Source: Chitinophagaceae bacterium
GTDB lineage: Bacteria; Bacteroidota; Bacteroidia; Chitinophagales; Chitinophagaceae
Direction: 5' to 3'
Assembly (NCBI GenBank): GCA_017307735.1
Contig: JAFKGR010000003.1
Location: 248,001-312,000, forward strand
DNA: 64,000 bases
A program made the translations under genes and the position numbers. The notes under the pieces are model-generated. The model did no database searches and was not told where the DNA came from. It saw only the letters and a program-made list of their open reading frames with translations. This document shows, in pieces, positions 8,558 to 16,729 of the stretch; the stretch's first letter is position 1, and each line of letters opens with the position of its first letter.

Positions 8558-9715
8558 CTATTCCACCCAACTGTTAATATAGTTGGGATCCTCAATTTCC
8601 AAAGCATAATTGGTAAGTTCCAACGGATGAAATGTATCAATCATAACCGCCAATTCTTCAGTCTCCGTCTTTCCAATACTTTTTTCTGCAGCTCCGGGCT
8701 GAGGGCCATGTGGGATACCACCGGGATGAAGTGTTATCATTCCTCTTTCCACATGTTTGCGGCTCATAAACTGCCCATCGACATAATACAACAACTCATC
8801 ACTGTCGATATTGCTATGATTGTAGGGTGCGGGGATTGACAACGGATGGTAATCATACTTGCGGGGGACAAAAGAACAGATCACAAAATTCCTTCCTTCA
8901 AAAGTCAGATGAACTGGTGGCGGCTGATGAATTCTGCCGGTAATGGGTTCAAAATCGTGAATAGAAAATGCAAATGGATAACAGCACCCATCCCACCCAA
9001 CCACATCAAAAGGATGATTCTTGTAATGAAACCCATATAACATGCCTTTCTTTTTGGCCTTAACCAGGAAATCCCCTTCCTGGTTGATGGGATTAAGATT
9101 TTGAGGGACCCTGATATCTCTTTCGCAATAAGGACTGCTTTCCAACAATTGCCCGTAAGGACTTAAATATTTTTTTGGATATCTTACAGGGCTGTGTGCT
9201 TCAACAACCAGCAATCTGTTTTTTTCTGTTTTAAAATTGATCTGATAAACACAGCCTCTGGGAATCACAATATAGTCGCCATATCCAAAGGGGAGTTCTC
9301 CATAGGGTGTATGGAGCACCCCTTCTCCTTCATGAATAAAAATAACCTCATCACTGTCGGCATTTTTAAAAAAATAATTTCCCGTACCCTTTGCAGGTGC
9401 GGCCAACGACAGAATAACATCGGAATTCAGCAGTATTGCTTTTCTGCTATCCAGGTAATCTGTTTCGGGTTTTATATTGAATCCGAGGAAGCATCTGTGC
9501 TTCAGCATTTTTTCTTCAGATATTTTTGGAGTAACGTCCACCGGGGCATCTGTTTTGAAAATTCTGGTCGGCGGGTAAATATGATACAACAGAGAAGAAT
9601 CAGAGGAAAATCCTTCGGTCGAAAATAATTCTTCCGCATAAAGCTGTCCATCCGGTTTTCTGAATTGGGTGTGTCTTTTATGTGGAATGGTTCCTAAAGA
9701 AACATAATGAGGCAT
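8558..9715 (-). CDS. hmgA: Homogentisate 1,2-dioxygenase
   Basis: 385 residues, close to bacterial HmgA. It is a cupin enzyme using non-heme iron to open the ring of homogentisate to maleylacetoacetate, the step after Hpd in tyrosine and phenylalanine catabolism. Visible hallmarks: HEGEGVLHTPYGELPFGYGDY, VVGWDGCCYPFAF, IHQPPPVH, and the metal-site region SDELLYYVDGQF with HPGGIPHGPQPG. Cytosolic. hpd is in this window about 21 kb away at 30389-31522; fumarylacetoacetase was not found. No clear promoter box was recognised upstream. Confidence 0.95.
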   Translation of the reverse strand: MPHYVSLGTIPHKRHTQFRKPDGQLYAEELFSTEGFSSDSSLLYHIYPPTRIFKTDAPVDVTPKISEEKMLKHRCFLGFNIKPETDYLDSRKAILLNSDVILSLAAPAKGTGNYFFKNADSDEVIFIHEGEGVLHTPYGELPFGYGDYIVIPRGCVYQINFKTEKNRLLVVEAHSPVRYPKKYLSPYGQLLESSPYCERDIRVPQNLNPINQEGDFLVKAKKKGMLYGFHYKNHPFDVVGWDGCCYPFAFSIHDFEPITGRIHQPPPVHLTFEGRNFVICSFVPRKYDYHPLSIPAPYNHSNIDSDELLYYVDGQFMSRKHVERGMITLHPGGIPHGPQPGAAEKSIGKTETEELAVMIDTFHPLELTNYALEIEDPNYINSWVE

Positions 9716-9785
9716 TATTCAAATGTTTTTTACCCCCTTAAAATTACTACCATAATGAACAAGTTGCAAAAAAAAATTTTAATCA

Positions 9786-9816
9786 TTTGCATTTCAGCTA
9801 AAAGGCTCTATATTTG
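9786..9816 (+). promoter_or_regulatory. Strong Bacteroidota-type promoter of the pseudo-receiver gene
   Basis: TTTG (9786-9789), exactly 19 bases, then TATATTTG (9809-9816): a full match to the TTTG/TAnnTTTG promoter pattern of the phylum. Transcription would begin near 9821-9823, leaving a 5' leader of about 195 bases before the ATG at 10018. Confidence 0.75.
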
Positions 9817-9955
9817 TTTTCAAATATTCTCAATCCTATTTAATTAACCGGCTGCATTTAAATAACCCTACGATCTAAAAACGGGCTATTGTAGCAGGAC
9901 TCTCTGAAAAAATACCTTGCTGTCTCGCTCAGCACTTTCGTGGTTTAGAAAGTTA

Positions 9956-10010
9956 ATACAACCTAATTCCTGTGATTGCTAATCTTTTTTTACTAATAGG
10001 AAAGTTGTAT
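9956..10010 (+). promoter_or_regulatory. Inverted repeat in the 5' leader of the pseudo-receiver gene
   Basis: ATACAAC (9956-9962) pairs with GTTGTAT (10004-10010), and inside it TTCCT (9967-9971) pairs with AGGAA (9998-10002). The stem would sit 7 bases before the start codon at 10018 and could occlude the ribosome. A T-rich stretch lies in the loop. It may act in translation control; this is inference from pairing only. Confidence 0.45.
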
Positions 10011-10017
10011 AAAAAAA

Positions 10018-10443
10018 ATGAAAGAGATGAGAAAAAAGGTATTATGCATTGAACAGAATTATTCCCTGGGTTTTGTGATCAAAACCGTTTTAAGTGAGTA
10101 TTTTTCGGTCAGCGTTGTACCCAATGCCTTTGATGCTATGGATGAATTGACCCGGGATACGTTTGATTGCATTATCCTTAGTATAGAGCATCAAAACAAA
10201 CAGACGTCCCAACTTCTACAACATCTCAGATCGAGCAGCCTTTTGAAAAATATTCCGGTTGTCGTGATCAGCGATTACGAAGATGAAAATTTGAAGAGAA
10301 ACTGCAGGTTGAGCAACGTTGTAGAAATATTTAAAAAACCATTTGATCCCTTGAAACTCCTGGATGCAATTCACGGACTATGTGCGCCTGTGGATACAAC
10401 CCAGATACTATTCAGAAAGAGAAAAATTCTCAATCTGAACTAA
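10018..10443 (+). CDS. Stand-alone receiver-like protein lacking the phospho-acceptor aspartate
   Basis: 141 residues with the fold pattern of a response-regulator receiver domain (KKVLCIEQNYSLGFVIKTVL...) and no output domain. The usual acidic pair at the end of beta-1 is replaced by Glu12-Gln13. The phospho-acceptor position reads DCIILSIEHQ, with Ser55 in place of Asp. The conserved Ser (about 85) and the Lys-Pro (107-108) remain. It is therefore probably a pseudo-receiver that acts by binding rather than phosphorylation. Next gene, 66 bases on, is a sugar transferase with another receiver-like domain, which suggests a shared role in polysaccharide control. An alternative start is the ATG at 10027. 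Confidence 0.8.
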   Translation: MKEMRKKVLCIEQNYSLGFVIKTVLSEYFSVSVVPNAFDAMDELTRDTFDCIILSIEHQNKQTSQLLQHLRSSSLLKNIPVVVISDYEDENLKRNCRLSNVVEIFKKPFDPLKLLDAIHGLCAPVDTTQILFRKRKILNLN

Positions 10444-10509
10444 AATCAAAAAAAACCTCTAATACCATGAATTTCCACTAATTATTTTTTATCAATAACA
10501 CACTATAAA

Positions 10510-11685
10510 ATGATTATTGGAACTGTACCTTACAAAGTCGCAGAAATTAACGAATCAGACTCCGCTCCGGAAGTCGATGTCGTACCTGTCAGTAAACCGG
10601 AAGTCGATGTCGTACCCGTCAGTAAAAAAGAAAAATCTTCCTTTTTATATATTGGTGAGGGCGAAACACAAACCGCAAAATGTTTGCTGACATTCCAGAA
10701 CCGTTATTTGTCACACACGTTTGATGAAGCAACGGAACTTCTCTGCAAATTATACAATGAGAATACAACACCTGACTTTATCATTGTTGACAAACCGCTG
10801 GTTGAAAAAGAATTTGCAAATTTCGTTTTATGGCTTCATTCCAATAAATGGAGTTTTATTCTGCCGGTTTTGTATAATGAAACTGTATTAAACGAGGATG
10901 AACTTTCCCGGTTAAGAGAATTGAGCCTGGCTGATGACATAGTCGATGTTCAGGAATTCTGTAATCAGCTTCAGCAAAAGGCCGAACTTATCAGAAATTC
11001 AAAAACCAAATCAGAGTCAAAAGAAAAAAACCTCATAGAAGAAACTGAAGGCCAAATGTTGACAAGAACTCCTTTCTGGAAACGGGTCTTCGACATTGTC
11101 ATTTCCCTTTCAGCGATACTTTTGCTTTCACCTCTTTTACTCGTTATTGCCATCGTTGTCAAAGCAACCAGCCGCGGGCCGGTAATTTATAAATCGAAAC
11201 GTGCAGGAAGAGGATTCAGGGTATTCACCTTCTTCAAGTTCCGCACAATGTATCCAAATGCAGACAAATTTCTGGATGAATATGCAAATCTGAATGTTTA
11301 CGAAGAGGGAAAGAATGGCGGATCATTTGTTAAATTGAAGCATGATCCGAGAGTAACGAAGTTTGGAAGTTTTCTAAGAAAAACAAGTTTAGACGAATTG
11401 CCCCAGCTATTCAATGTACTCAAAGGTGATATGTCTATTGTGGGTAACAGGCCACTACCACTTTATGAAGCTGCCACCCTCATAACAAATGACTATTCTG
11501 CAAGATTTATAGCTCCGGCCGGAATGACCGGTCTATGGCAAGTGACGAAAAGGGGGATGGAAGATATGAGCGCTCAGGAACGTATTGAACTGGACATCAA
11601 CTATGCAAAAGAACAAAGCTTTGCACTTGACTTCTCCATTCTGGTAAGGACACCACGAGCTTTATTCCAGAAATCTGAAGATTAG
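10510..11685 (+). CDS. Polyprenyl-phosphate sugar-1-phosphate transferase with N-terminal receiver-like domain
   Basis: 391 residues. Residues about 20-39 are a duplicated PEVDVVPVSK unit. A receiver-like domain follows (FLYIGEGE..., PDFIIVDKP, FILPVLYNE; about 45-165) with poor conservation of phosphorylation residues. The bacterial sugar transferase domain (about 184-388) has a membrane helix (FDIVISLSAILLLSPLLLVI), KRAGRGFRVFTFFKFRTM, KTSLDELPQLFNVLKGDMS and VGNRPLP, as in WcaJ/PglC-type enzymes. These put the first sugar phosphate onto undecaprenyl phosphate for exopolysaccharide or O-antigen synthesis at the inner membrane. Followed by a strong terminator. Confidence 0.9.
   Translation: MIIGTVPYKVAEINESDSAPEVDVVPVSKPEVDVVPVSKKEKSSFLYIGEGETQTAKCLLTFQNRYLSHTFDEATELLCKLYNENTTPDFIIVDKPLVEKEFANFVLWLHSNKWSFILPVLYNETVLNEDELSRLRELSLADDIVDVQEFCNQLQQKAELIRNSKTKSESKEKNLIEETEGQMLTRTPFWKRVFDIVISLSAILLLSPLLLVIAIVVKATSRGPVIYKSKRAGRGFRVFTFFKFRTMYPNADKFLDEYANLNVYEEGKNGGSFVKLKHDPRVTKFGSFLRKTSLDELPQLFNVLKGDMSIVGNRPLPLYEAATLITNDYSARFIAPAGMTGLWQVTKRGMEDMSAQERIELDINYAKEQSFALDFSILVRTPRALFQKSED
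10567..10626 (+). repeat. 30-bp in-frame tandem duplication
   Basis: Two adjacent 30-base copies (10567-10596 and 10597-10626) differ at one base and encode PEVDVVPVSK twice. They lie in the N-terminal linker of the sugar transferase. The near identity at DNA level indicates a recent duplication or a slippage-prone site. Confidence 0.9.
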
Positions 11686-11727
11686 TGATTTTCCTTTAAA
11701 ATAAATTTCACAATTTTAATTATCATT

Positions 11728-11755
11728 GGGACAGGTAATAATGCCTGTCCCTTTT
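11728..11755 (+). terminator. Rho-independent terminator after the sugar transferase gene
   Basis: GGGACAGG (11728-11735), loop of eight bases, CCTGTCCC (11744-11751), then TTTT. A perfect 8-bp stem 42 bases after the stop codon. It separates the sugar transferase from the GT2 gene, so the latter needs its own promoter. Confidence 0.88.
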
Positions 11756-11828
11756 CGTTTAATTTTATTATTTCAAACTTGTCTGGATTAAATTCAAAAC
11801 CGGCAATAGCATAAAGAAAATTTTTGAG

Positions 11829-13040
11829 ATGCATTTTTTAAAGATTCTGTCATGGTTGATATTCATTGCAATCAATATCTTTCTGCTTTATCATCTCGTC
11901 TTCCCTGTATTCCTCTTTATAGTTCATTGGTTTCTTCCCAAAAATCCTGACATCTTATTAAAGAGATATAAAAAAATCACTGATAAAGAATTTGATTTTG
12001 CAGTGATAACTGCTGCCCATCAGGAAACAATGTTTATAGCTCCATTTGTGGATTCTCTAATAAGACAGGAATATCAGAATTTCGTAATTTATGTGGTGGC
12101 TGATGATTGCGATATATCAGGGTTGCATTTTTCAGATGATAAAGTAGTGCTCCTGAATCCGGAGTCACCGTTACATTCAAAAATAAAATCGATAAAATAC
12201 GCAATAGATCATTTCAGAAGAGAGCATGATGCACTCGTTATTTTTGACAGCGACAACCTGGCTCATCCAGATTTTCTGAAGAACCTGAACCATTATTTTC
12301 AAAGAGGATTTGCGGCAGTTCAGGCAAATATGCTTTCAAAAAACCTGGATTCCGGCTTTGCCCGGATGGACGCCATGGGACATACCTATTACAATTTTCT
12401 GGAACGAAAAATCAAAATGGAATTGGGATTGACATCTGCCATTCTTGGATTGGGGATTGCCATGGATATGGATTTATACCGGCGCGTTGTTTATAAAAAC
12501 AACCTGGGCGGGTTCGACAAAAAGTTACAGGTGAATCTCACATTATCTGTTCCGATGATTGCCTACGCAGGTGATGTGATTGTATATGACGAGAAAGTTG
12601 AAAATGCCGCAGCTTTTGAGAAACAAAGGACAAGATGGATTTTCACCTATTTTGAATATTTCAAAGACAGTATCTTTCTATTCAGGAAATCTTTTAAACC
12701 TTTCAATGCCGGCAGGTTATTGCTCGCTATTTCAATGCTCAGGCCTCCCATGATCCTCACCATTTCAGTTTCGATAATTTGTATGGCATCCTGTTTTTTA
12801 ATCTTCCCGGTTTTCGGATGGATCTGGCTTGCAATTTTTATACTTTTCACCATCAATTTTATTCTGATAGTAGCTTCTCAAAGCCAGCAAGAAGGTGTGT
12901 GGAAGGCCTTGTTTTCTATCCCCGCTCTTTTATTCCGCCAGATCAAATCATTACTTAAAATCAAACAGGCAAAGAAAAATTTCCTGCAAACAGAACATAA
13001 AAAAGTGCTTTATATAAATGAAGTTCTCCACAAAATCTGA
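11829..13040 (+). CDS. Membrane-bound family 2 glycosyltransferase
   Basis: 403 residues. An N-terminal membrane helix (LSWLIFIAINIFLLYHLVFPVFLFIV) precedes a GT-A catalytic domain. The domain shows VITAAHQE, VADDCD, the metal-binding DSDN (about 140) and the acceptor-side QRTRW motif (about 260) typical of processive synthases of the hyaluronan/cellulose type. Two or three further membrane helices lie at about 290-360. Expected role: polymerising or extending a surface polysaccharide at the inner membrane, fitting the adjacent sugar transferase. Acceptor and donor are unknown. Confidence 0.88.
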   Translation: MHFLKILSWLIFIAINIFLLYHLVFPVFLFIVHWFLPKNPDILLKRYKKITDKEFDFAVITAAHQETMFIAPFVDSLIRQEYQNFVIYVVADDCDISGLHFSDDKVVLLNPESPLHSKIKSIKYAIDHFRREHDALVIFDSDNLAHPDFLKNLNHYFQRGFAAVQANMLSKNLDSGFARMDAMGHTYYNFLERKIKMELGLTSAILGLGIAMDMDLYRRVVYKNNLGGFDKKLQVNLTLSVPMIAYAGDVIVYDEKVENAAAFEKQRTRWIFTYFEYFKDSIFLFRKSFKPFNAGRLLLAISMLRPPMILTISVSIICMASCFLIFPVFGWIWLAIFILFTINFILIVASQSQQEGVWKALFSIPALLFRQIKSLLKIKQAKKNFLQTEHKKVLYINEVLHKI

Positions 13041-13166
13041 AATTCATTTCATTTAATTAGTACTGTACATTATTAATCATTTTCAAAACAACTAATTTTT
13101 TTACCGGGTTTTATTTTAAAATATTTAAAGTTTTTCCATTCGGTCATTTCTTATTTCCGTCAGAAT

Positions 13167-13174
13167 TATATTTG
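13167..13174 (+). promoter_or_regulatory. Putative -7 box of the threonine operon
   Basis: TATATTTG matches TAnnTTTG perfectly and ends 10 bases before the leader-peptide ATG at 13185. No TTTG is seen at the normal -33 distance. The position makes the leader peptide the first translated unit of the transcript, as attenuation requires. Confidence 0.6.
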
Positions 13175-13184
13175 CATTTCCCAA

Positions 13185-13274
13185 ATGCACAGGAATTATT
13201 TAAATACCATCAGTTCATCCACGGCAACAGAAGTTGTTGGTTGCATTATCACAGGTATTACCCGCAAGGGTTAA
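13185..13274 (+). CDS. thrL: Threonine operon leader peptide
   Basis: A 29-codon ORF (ATG 13185-13187, TAA 13272-13274) that is too short for ordinary gene calling. It contains five Thr and four Ile among 29 residues (TIS, TAT, IITGITRKG), plus two Val. That composition is what a leader peptide sensing charged tRNA-Thr and tRNA-Ile should have, as in E. coli thrL. It ends 81 bases before thrA, and its 3' end overlaps the first arm of two alternative hairpins. Assignment rests on composition, position and pairing, not on homology. Confidence 0.82.
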   Translation: MHRNYLNTISSSTATEVVGCIITGITRKG

Positions 13275-13329
13275 TTAAATTATTTCCGCTACTTCGTTTA
13301 TTCATACCTGTTATACAACGGGTAATTTT
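13251..13329 (+). promoter_or_regulatory. Attenuator-like alternative hairpins before thrA
   Basis: The segment 13251-13264, at the end of the leader peptide, has two partners. ACAGGTAT (13251-13258) can pair with ATACCTGT (13304-13311). ATTACCCG (13257-13264) can pair with CGGGTAAT (13319-13326), which runs into TTTT. The two pairings share bases 13257-13258 and are close enough to compete, as antiterminator and terminator would. Ribosome stalling at the Thr/Ile codons would mask the first arm. The loop of the second helix is long, so which one terminates is uncertain. Confidence 0.6.
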
Positions 13330-13355
13330 CCAATCAAACTTTTTTAATCAACAAC

Positions 13356-15803
13356 ATGATCGTTTTAAAATTCGGAGGCTCATCCGTAGGCACTCCCGAA
13401 AGTATGCACCGCGTACTTGAAATTGTTCGCAAATCGTTTCAGAAAAACAACAAGGTGATTGTGGTACTTTCAGCCCTCAAAGGAATAACCAATCAATTGC
13501 TGGAAGCTGCATCACAAGCCAATCAGGGAAATGAAACTTATTTATCGGCTATAGAAAAAATTACCGCGAAGCACATCGGATTTATAAGAGAAACCATCCA
13601 GATACAGCACCAGAGCAGCCTCCTGACAAAAATCAAAGAGATGTGCAATGAAATCGAGGATATCTGCAAAGGTGTCTTTCTTGTGAAAGAGTTGACACCC
13701 CATTCCAAAGACAGGATCAGCAGTTACGGAGAAATCATGTCAACATTGATCTTCTCTGAGGTGATGACTGAAAACGGAATGGAAAATTTGTGGGTCGATT
13801 CAACCCAACTGATAAAAACAAACAGTGATTTTGGAAAAGCCATTGTTGACATGCAGCAAACAAAATCAAATATTGAGAAAATACTTCAAAAAGACAGACC
13901 CCGGTGTTTCATATTCCAGGGATTTATCGGCAGCGACCAACATGGCAGAAGAACCACTTTTGGAAGAGGCGGTTCAGATTATACTGCCTCCATCCTTGGC
14001 GCCATTGCGGAAGCTGAGGCCATTGAAATCTGGACTGATGTTTCAGGTATGATGACTGCAGACCCGACCCTTGTTAAAAATGCCAGAGTAATCAGCGATA
14101 TCTCTTATGAAGAAGCACTGGAACTCTCTCATTTTGGTGCCAAAGTTCTTTACCCGCAAACTGTTTCGCCGGCTTTGCAAAAACACATCCCGGTCCTGAT
14201 AAAAAACACCTTTGAACCTGAACATCCGGGCACAAAAATTCAACAAAAAGAATTGGTTAACGGCAGCCCGATTCGTGGTATCAGTTGTATGAAAGGAATT
14301 GCTCTCATCACACTGGAGGGGAGCGGAATGATCGGCAGTCCGGGGGTCTCCAAAAAATTATTTGAAGCGCTTGCGGCAGAAAAAATAAATGTAATCCTCA
14401 TTTCCCAAAGTTCTTCCGAATACAGTATTTGTGCATGCATTGAAGAACACCTTGCCACAAATGCAAAGACGGTAACTGATGCAGCTTTCGCAATGGAAAT
14501 CTCCATCGGCCAGGTCAAACCCCTTCAGGTGGAGACAGAGCTTTCCATTATTGCACTTGTCGGAAACAATATGAAACGAAGGCCGGGTACAAGCGGCAAA
14601 ATGTTCAGTACGCTGGGAAGAAACGGAATCAATGTGAGAGCCATTGCGCAAGGTTCTTCAGAACGGAACATTTCAGCCGTGATAAGTGACAAGGACGTTG
14701 GAAAAGCGGTCAATGTATTGCACGAAGAATTTTTTGAGGATACATATAAACAGGTAAATCTTTACATCTGCGGTACAGGCAATGTGGGGAAAAAACTGGT
14801 TGGACAGGTTAAGGCACAACAACAATTCCTGAAGGAGAAGATGCGGATCCAATTGAGGGTTTCAGGAATGGCCAATAGCAGAAAACAGCTATTTACCGAG
14901 GGTGGTATCGATCTGGAATCATGGCAGGCTGACATGAAAGATGCTCAGGCTATGCATCTGAAAGCGTTTATAGAAAAAATCAAAACAGATAACAAACGAA
15001 ATTCGGTTTTCGTGGATATGACAGCGAGTGAAGATGTCGCATCTGTTTATCCACAATTGCTTGAGAAAAGTATTTCAATCATCGCATGTAATAAAATTGC
15101 CTGTTCTTCATCTTACAAATATTATGAGCAGTTGAAAAACCTGGCATATCGGTACAACGCCTATTTCCTGTTCGAAACCAATGTAGGAGCCGGATTACCG
15201 GTACTCGGCACACTCAATGATCTGCTCCGGAGCGGAGATGAAGTATTGAAAATTGAGGCAGTGCTCAGCGGTACCCTCAATTTTATCTTCAATAATTACA
15301 ACGGAGAAAAATCATTTTCAGAAGTAGTCAGGCAGGCAGCCAAAGAAGGCTATACAGAACCGGATCCGCGTCTGGATTTAAGCGGAGTTGATGTCATGAG
15401 AAAAATTTTAATTCTCGCCAGAGAATCGGGATACAGCCTTGAATTGAGCGACATACAAAACCAATCTTTCATGCCCGAGGAATGCCTCAACTGTGATTTG
15501 AAAGATCTTTATCCCGTTCTTGAAAAACATGAAGATCATTTTTATTCTCTGATCAAAGGGGCGCAGGAACGGGGAAACAAATTGAAATATGTCGCGGAAT
15601 TCAACAATGGGAAAGCGGTAACAGGCCTTAAAGAAATCGACAGTACTCACGATTTTTATCATCTTTACGGAAAAGACAATATTGTTGCATTTTACACGAA
15701 ACGTTATCCTGAACAACCATTGGTGATTAAAGGTGCGGGAGCAGGTGCTGCAGTTACGGCATCCGGGGTATTTGCCGACATTTTAAGAGCAGTAAGATTA
15801 TGA
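13356..15803 (+). CDS. thrA: Bifunctional aspartokinase/homoserine dehydrogenase
   Basis: 815 residues, normal for the fused enzyme. The N-terminal aspartokinase (about 1-290) has KFGGSSVG at 5-12 and GRGGSDYTAS. Two ACT-type regulatory segments lie at about 315-455, so feedback control by threonine is likely. The homoserine dehydrogenase starts near 465 with the NAD(P)-binding GTGNVGKK and ends with GAGAGAAVTASGVFADI. It catalyses the first and third steps from aspartate to threonine and methionine. The stop overlaps the thrB start by four bases (ATGA), indicating translational coupling. Confidence 0.97.
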   Translation: MIVLKFGGSSVGTPESMHRVLEIVRKSFQKNNKVIVVLSALKGITNQLLEAASQANQGNETYLSAIEKITAKHIGFIRETIQIQHQSSLLTKIKEMCNEIEDICKGVFLVKELTPHSKDRISSYGEIMSTLIFSEVMTENGMENLWVDSTQLIKTNSDFGKAIVDMQQTKSNIEKILQKDRPRCFIFQGFIGSDQHGRRTTFGRGGSDYTASILGAIAEAEAIEIWTDVSGMMTADPTLVKNARVISDISYEEALELSHFGAKVLYPQTVSPALQKHIPVLIKNTFEPEHPGTKIQQKELVNGSPIRGISCMKGIALITLEGSGMIGSPGVSKKLFEALAAEKINVILISQSSSEYSICACIEEHLATNAKTVTDAAFAMEISIGQVKPLQVETELSIIALVGNNMKRRPGTSGKMFSTLGRNGINVRAIAQGSSERNISAVISDKDVGKAVNVLHEEFFEDTYKQVNLYICGTGNVGKKLVGQVKAQQQFLKEKMRIQLRVSGMANSRKQLFTEGGIDLESWQADMKDAQAMHLKAFIEKIKTDNKRNSVFVDMTASEDVASVYPQLLEKSISIIACNKIACSSSYKYYEQLKNLAYRYNAYFLFETNVGAGLPVLGTLNDLLRSGDEVLKIEAVLSGTLNFIFNNYNGEKSFSEVVRQAAKEGYTEPDPRLDLSGVDVMRKILILARESGYSLELSDIQNQSFMPEECLNCDLKDLYPVLEKHEDHFYSLIKGAQERGNKLKYVAEFNNGKAVTGLKEIDSTHDFYHLYGKDNIVAFYTKRYPEQPLVIKGAGAGAAVTASGVFADILRAVRL

Positions 15804-16729
15804 AACTGAACATAGAAAACGAAGAAATTAGTCTGAAGATACCCGCTACCATTGCCAATATTGTTTGCGGATTCGATATCCTGGGGATGGCCGTCAATGA
15901 GCCATTTGATGATATCAAAATAAAGATTTCAGAAAAGCCGGGTATTCAAATCAAACACACTGATCCTTATGGCCTGCCGGAAGATCCCAAAAAAAATGTG
16001 GCAGGTGTTGCCCTTCAGGCGATGATGAATGAAATGGATGAACCACCCGGGTTTTCAATTTCAATTCATAAAAATATTTTACCGGGAAGCGGATTGGGGT
16101 CAAGTGGTGCAAGCGCACTTGGAACAGTGGCAGCAGCAAATATACTTCTGGGAAAACCATTTTCACACGAGCAATTGATCAGGTTTGCCATGGAGGGAGA
16201 AAGAGCAGCAAGTGGTACGGCACACGCGGATAATGTTGCTCCCTGTCTCTACGGCGGAATCACTTTGATTTCTTCAGAGCCTGCATTACAGATAAATACG
16301 CTTCCTTATCCGGAACTCTTTGTCGTCATCCTGCATCCGCAAATTGAAGTGAAGACTTCTGACTCAAGAAAAATAATCAAAAAGGAGATTCAACTAAAAA
16401 CTGCGGTCAGGCAATGGGGCTACATTGCAGGACTCGTGGCAGGCTTCTGCAAAAAAGATATTGAATTGATCAGACGGTCGCTGAACGATGTTGTATTCGA
16501 ACCCGCCAGAAGCCTGCTTATTCCAAAATTCAAAGAATTGAAATCTGCTGCCATTGGAGCGGAAGCACTGGGCGGAGGAATCTCAGGTTCCGGTCCGGCA
16601 GTCTTTATGCTTTGTGATCAGATGTCCGTTGCTGAAAATGTAGAAGAAAAAATGAATGAAATTTATACAAAGTCCGGCATTGATTTCAAAACCTATCTTA
16701 CAACTATCAAATCCACTCCTCTTCTATGA
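15800..16729 (+). CDS. thrB: Homoserine kinase
   Basis: 309 residues, GHMP kinase family. It phosphorylates homoserine to O-phosphohomoserine. The ATP-binding motif PGSGLGSSGASA is at about 94-106. The C-terminal GGGISGSGPAVF motif is present. It overlaps thrA and thrC by four bases at each end, so the three enzymes are translationally coupled. Location and the SGTAHADNVAP motif support ThrB rather than another GHMP kinase. Confidence 0.96.
   Translation: MKLNIENEEISLKIPATIANIVCGFDILGMAVNEPFDDIKIKISEKPGIQIKHTDPYGLPEDPKKNVAGVALQAMMNEMDEPPGFSISIHKNILPGSGLGSSGASALGTVAAANILLGKPFSHEQLIRFAMEGERAASGTAHADNVAPCLYGGITLISSEPALQINTLPYPELFVVILHPQIEVKTSDSRKIIKKEIQLKTAVRQWGYIAGLVAGFCKKDIELIRRSLNDVVFEPARSLLIPKFKELKSAAIGAEALGGGISGSGPAVFMLCDQMSVAENVEEKMNEIYTKSGIDFKTYLTTIKSTPLL

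Noticed and set aside
13172..13420. 82-residue ORF before thrA
   Set aside because: It overlaps the leader peptide and the thrA start in another frame and has no protein-like pattern. The 29-codon ORF explains the region better.
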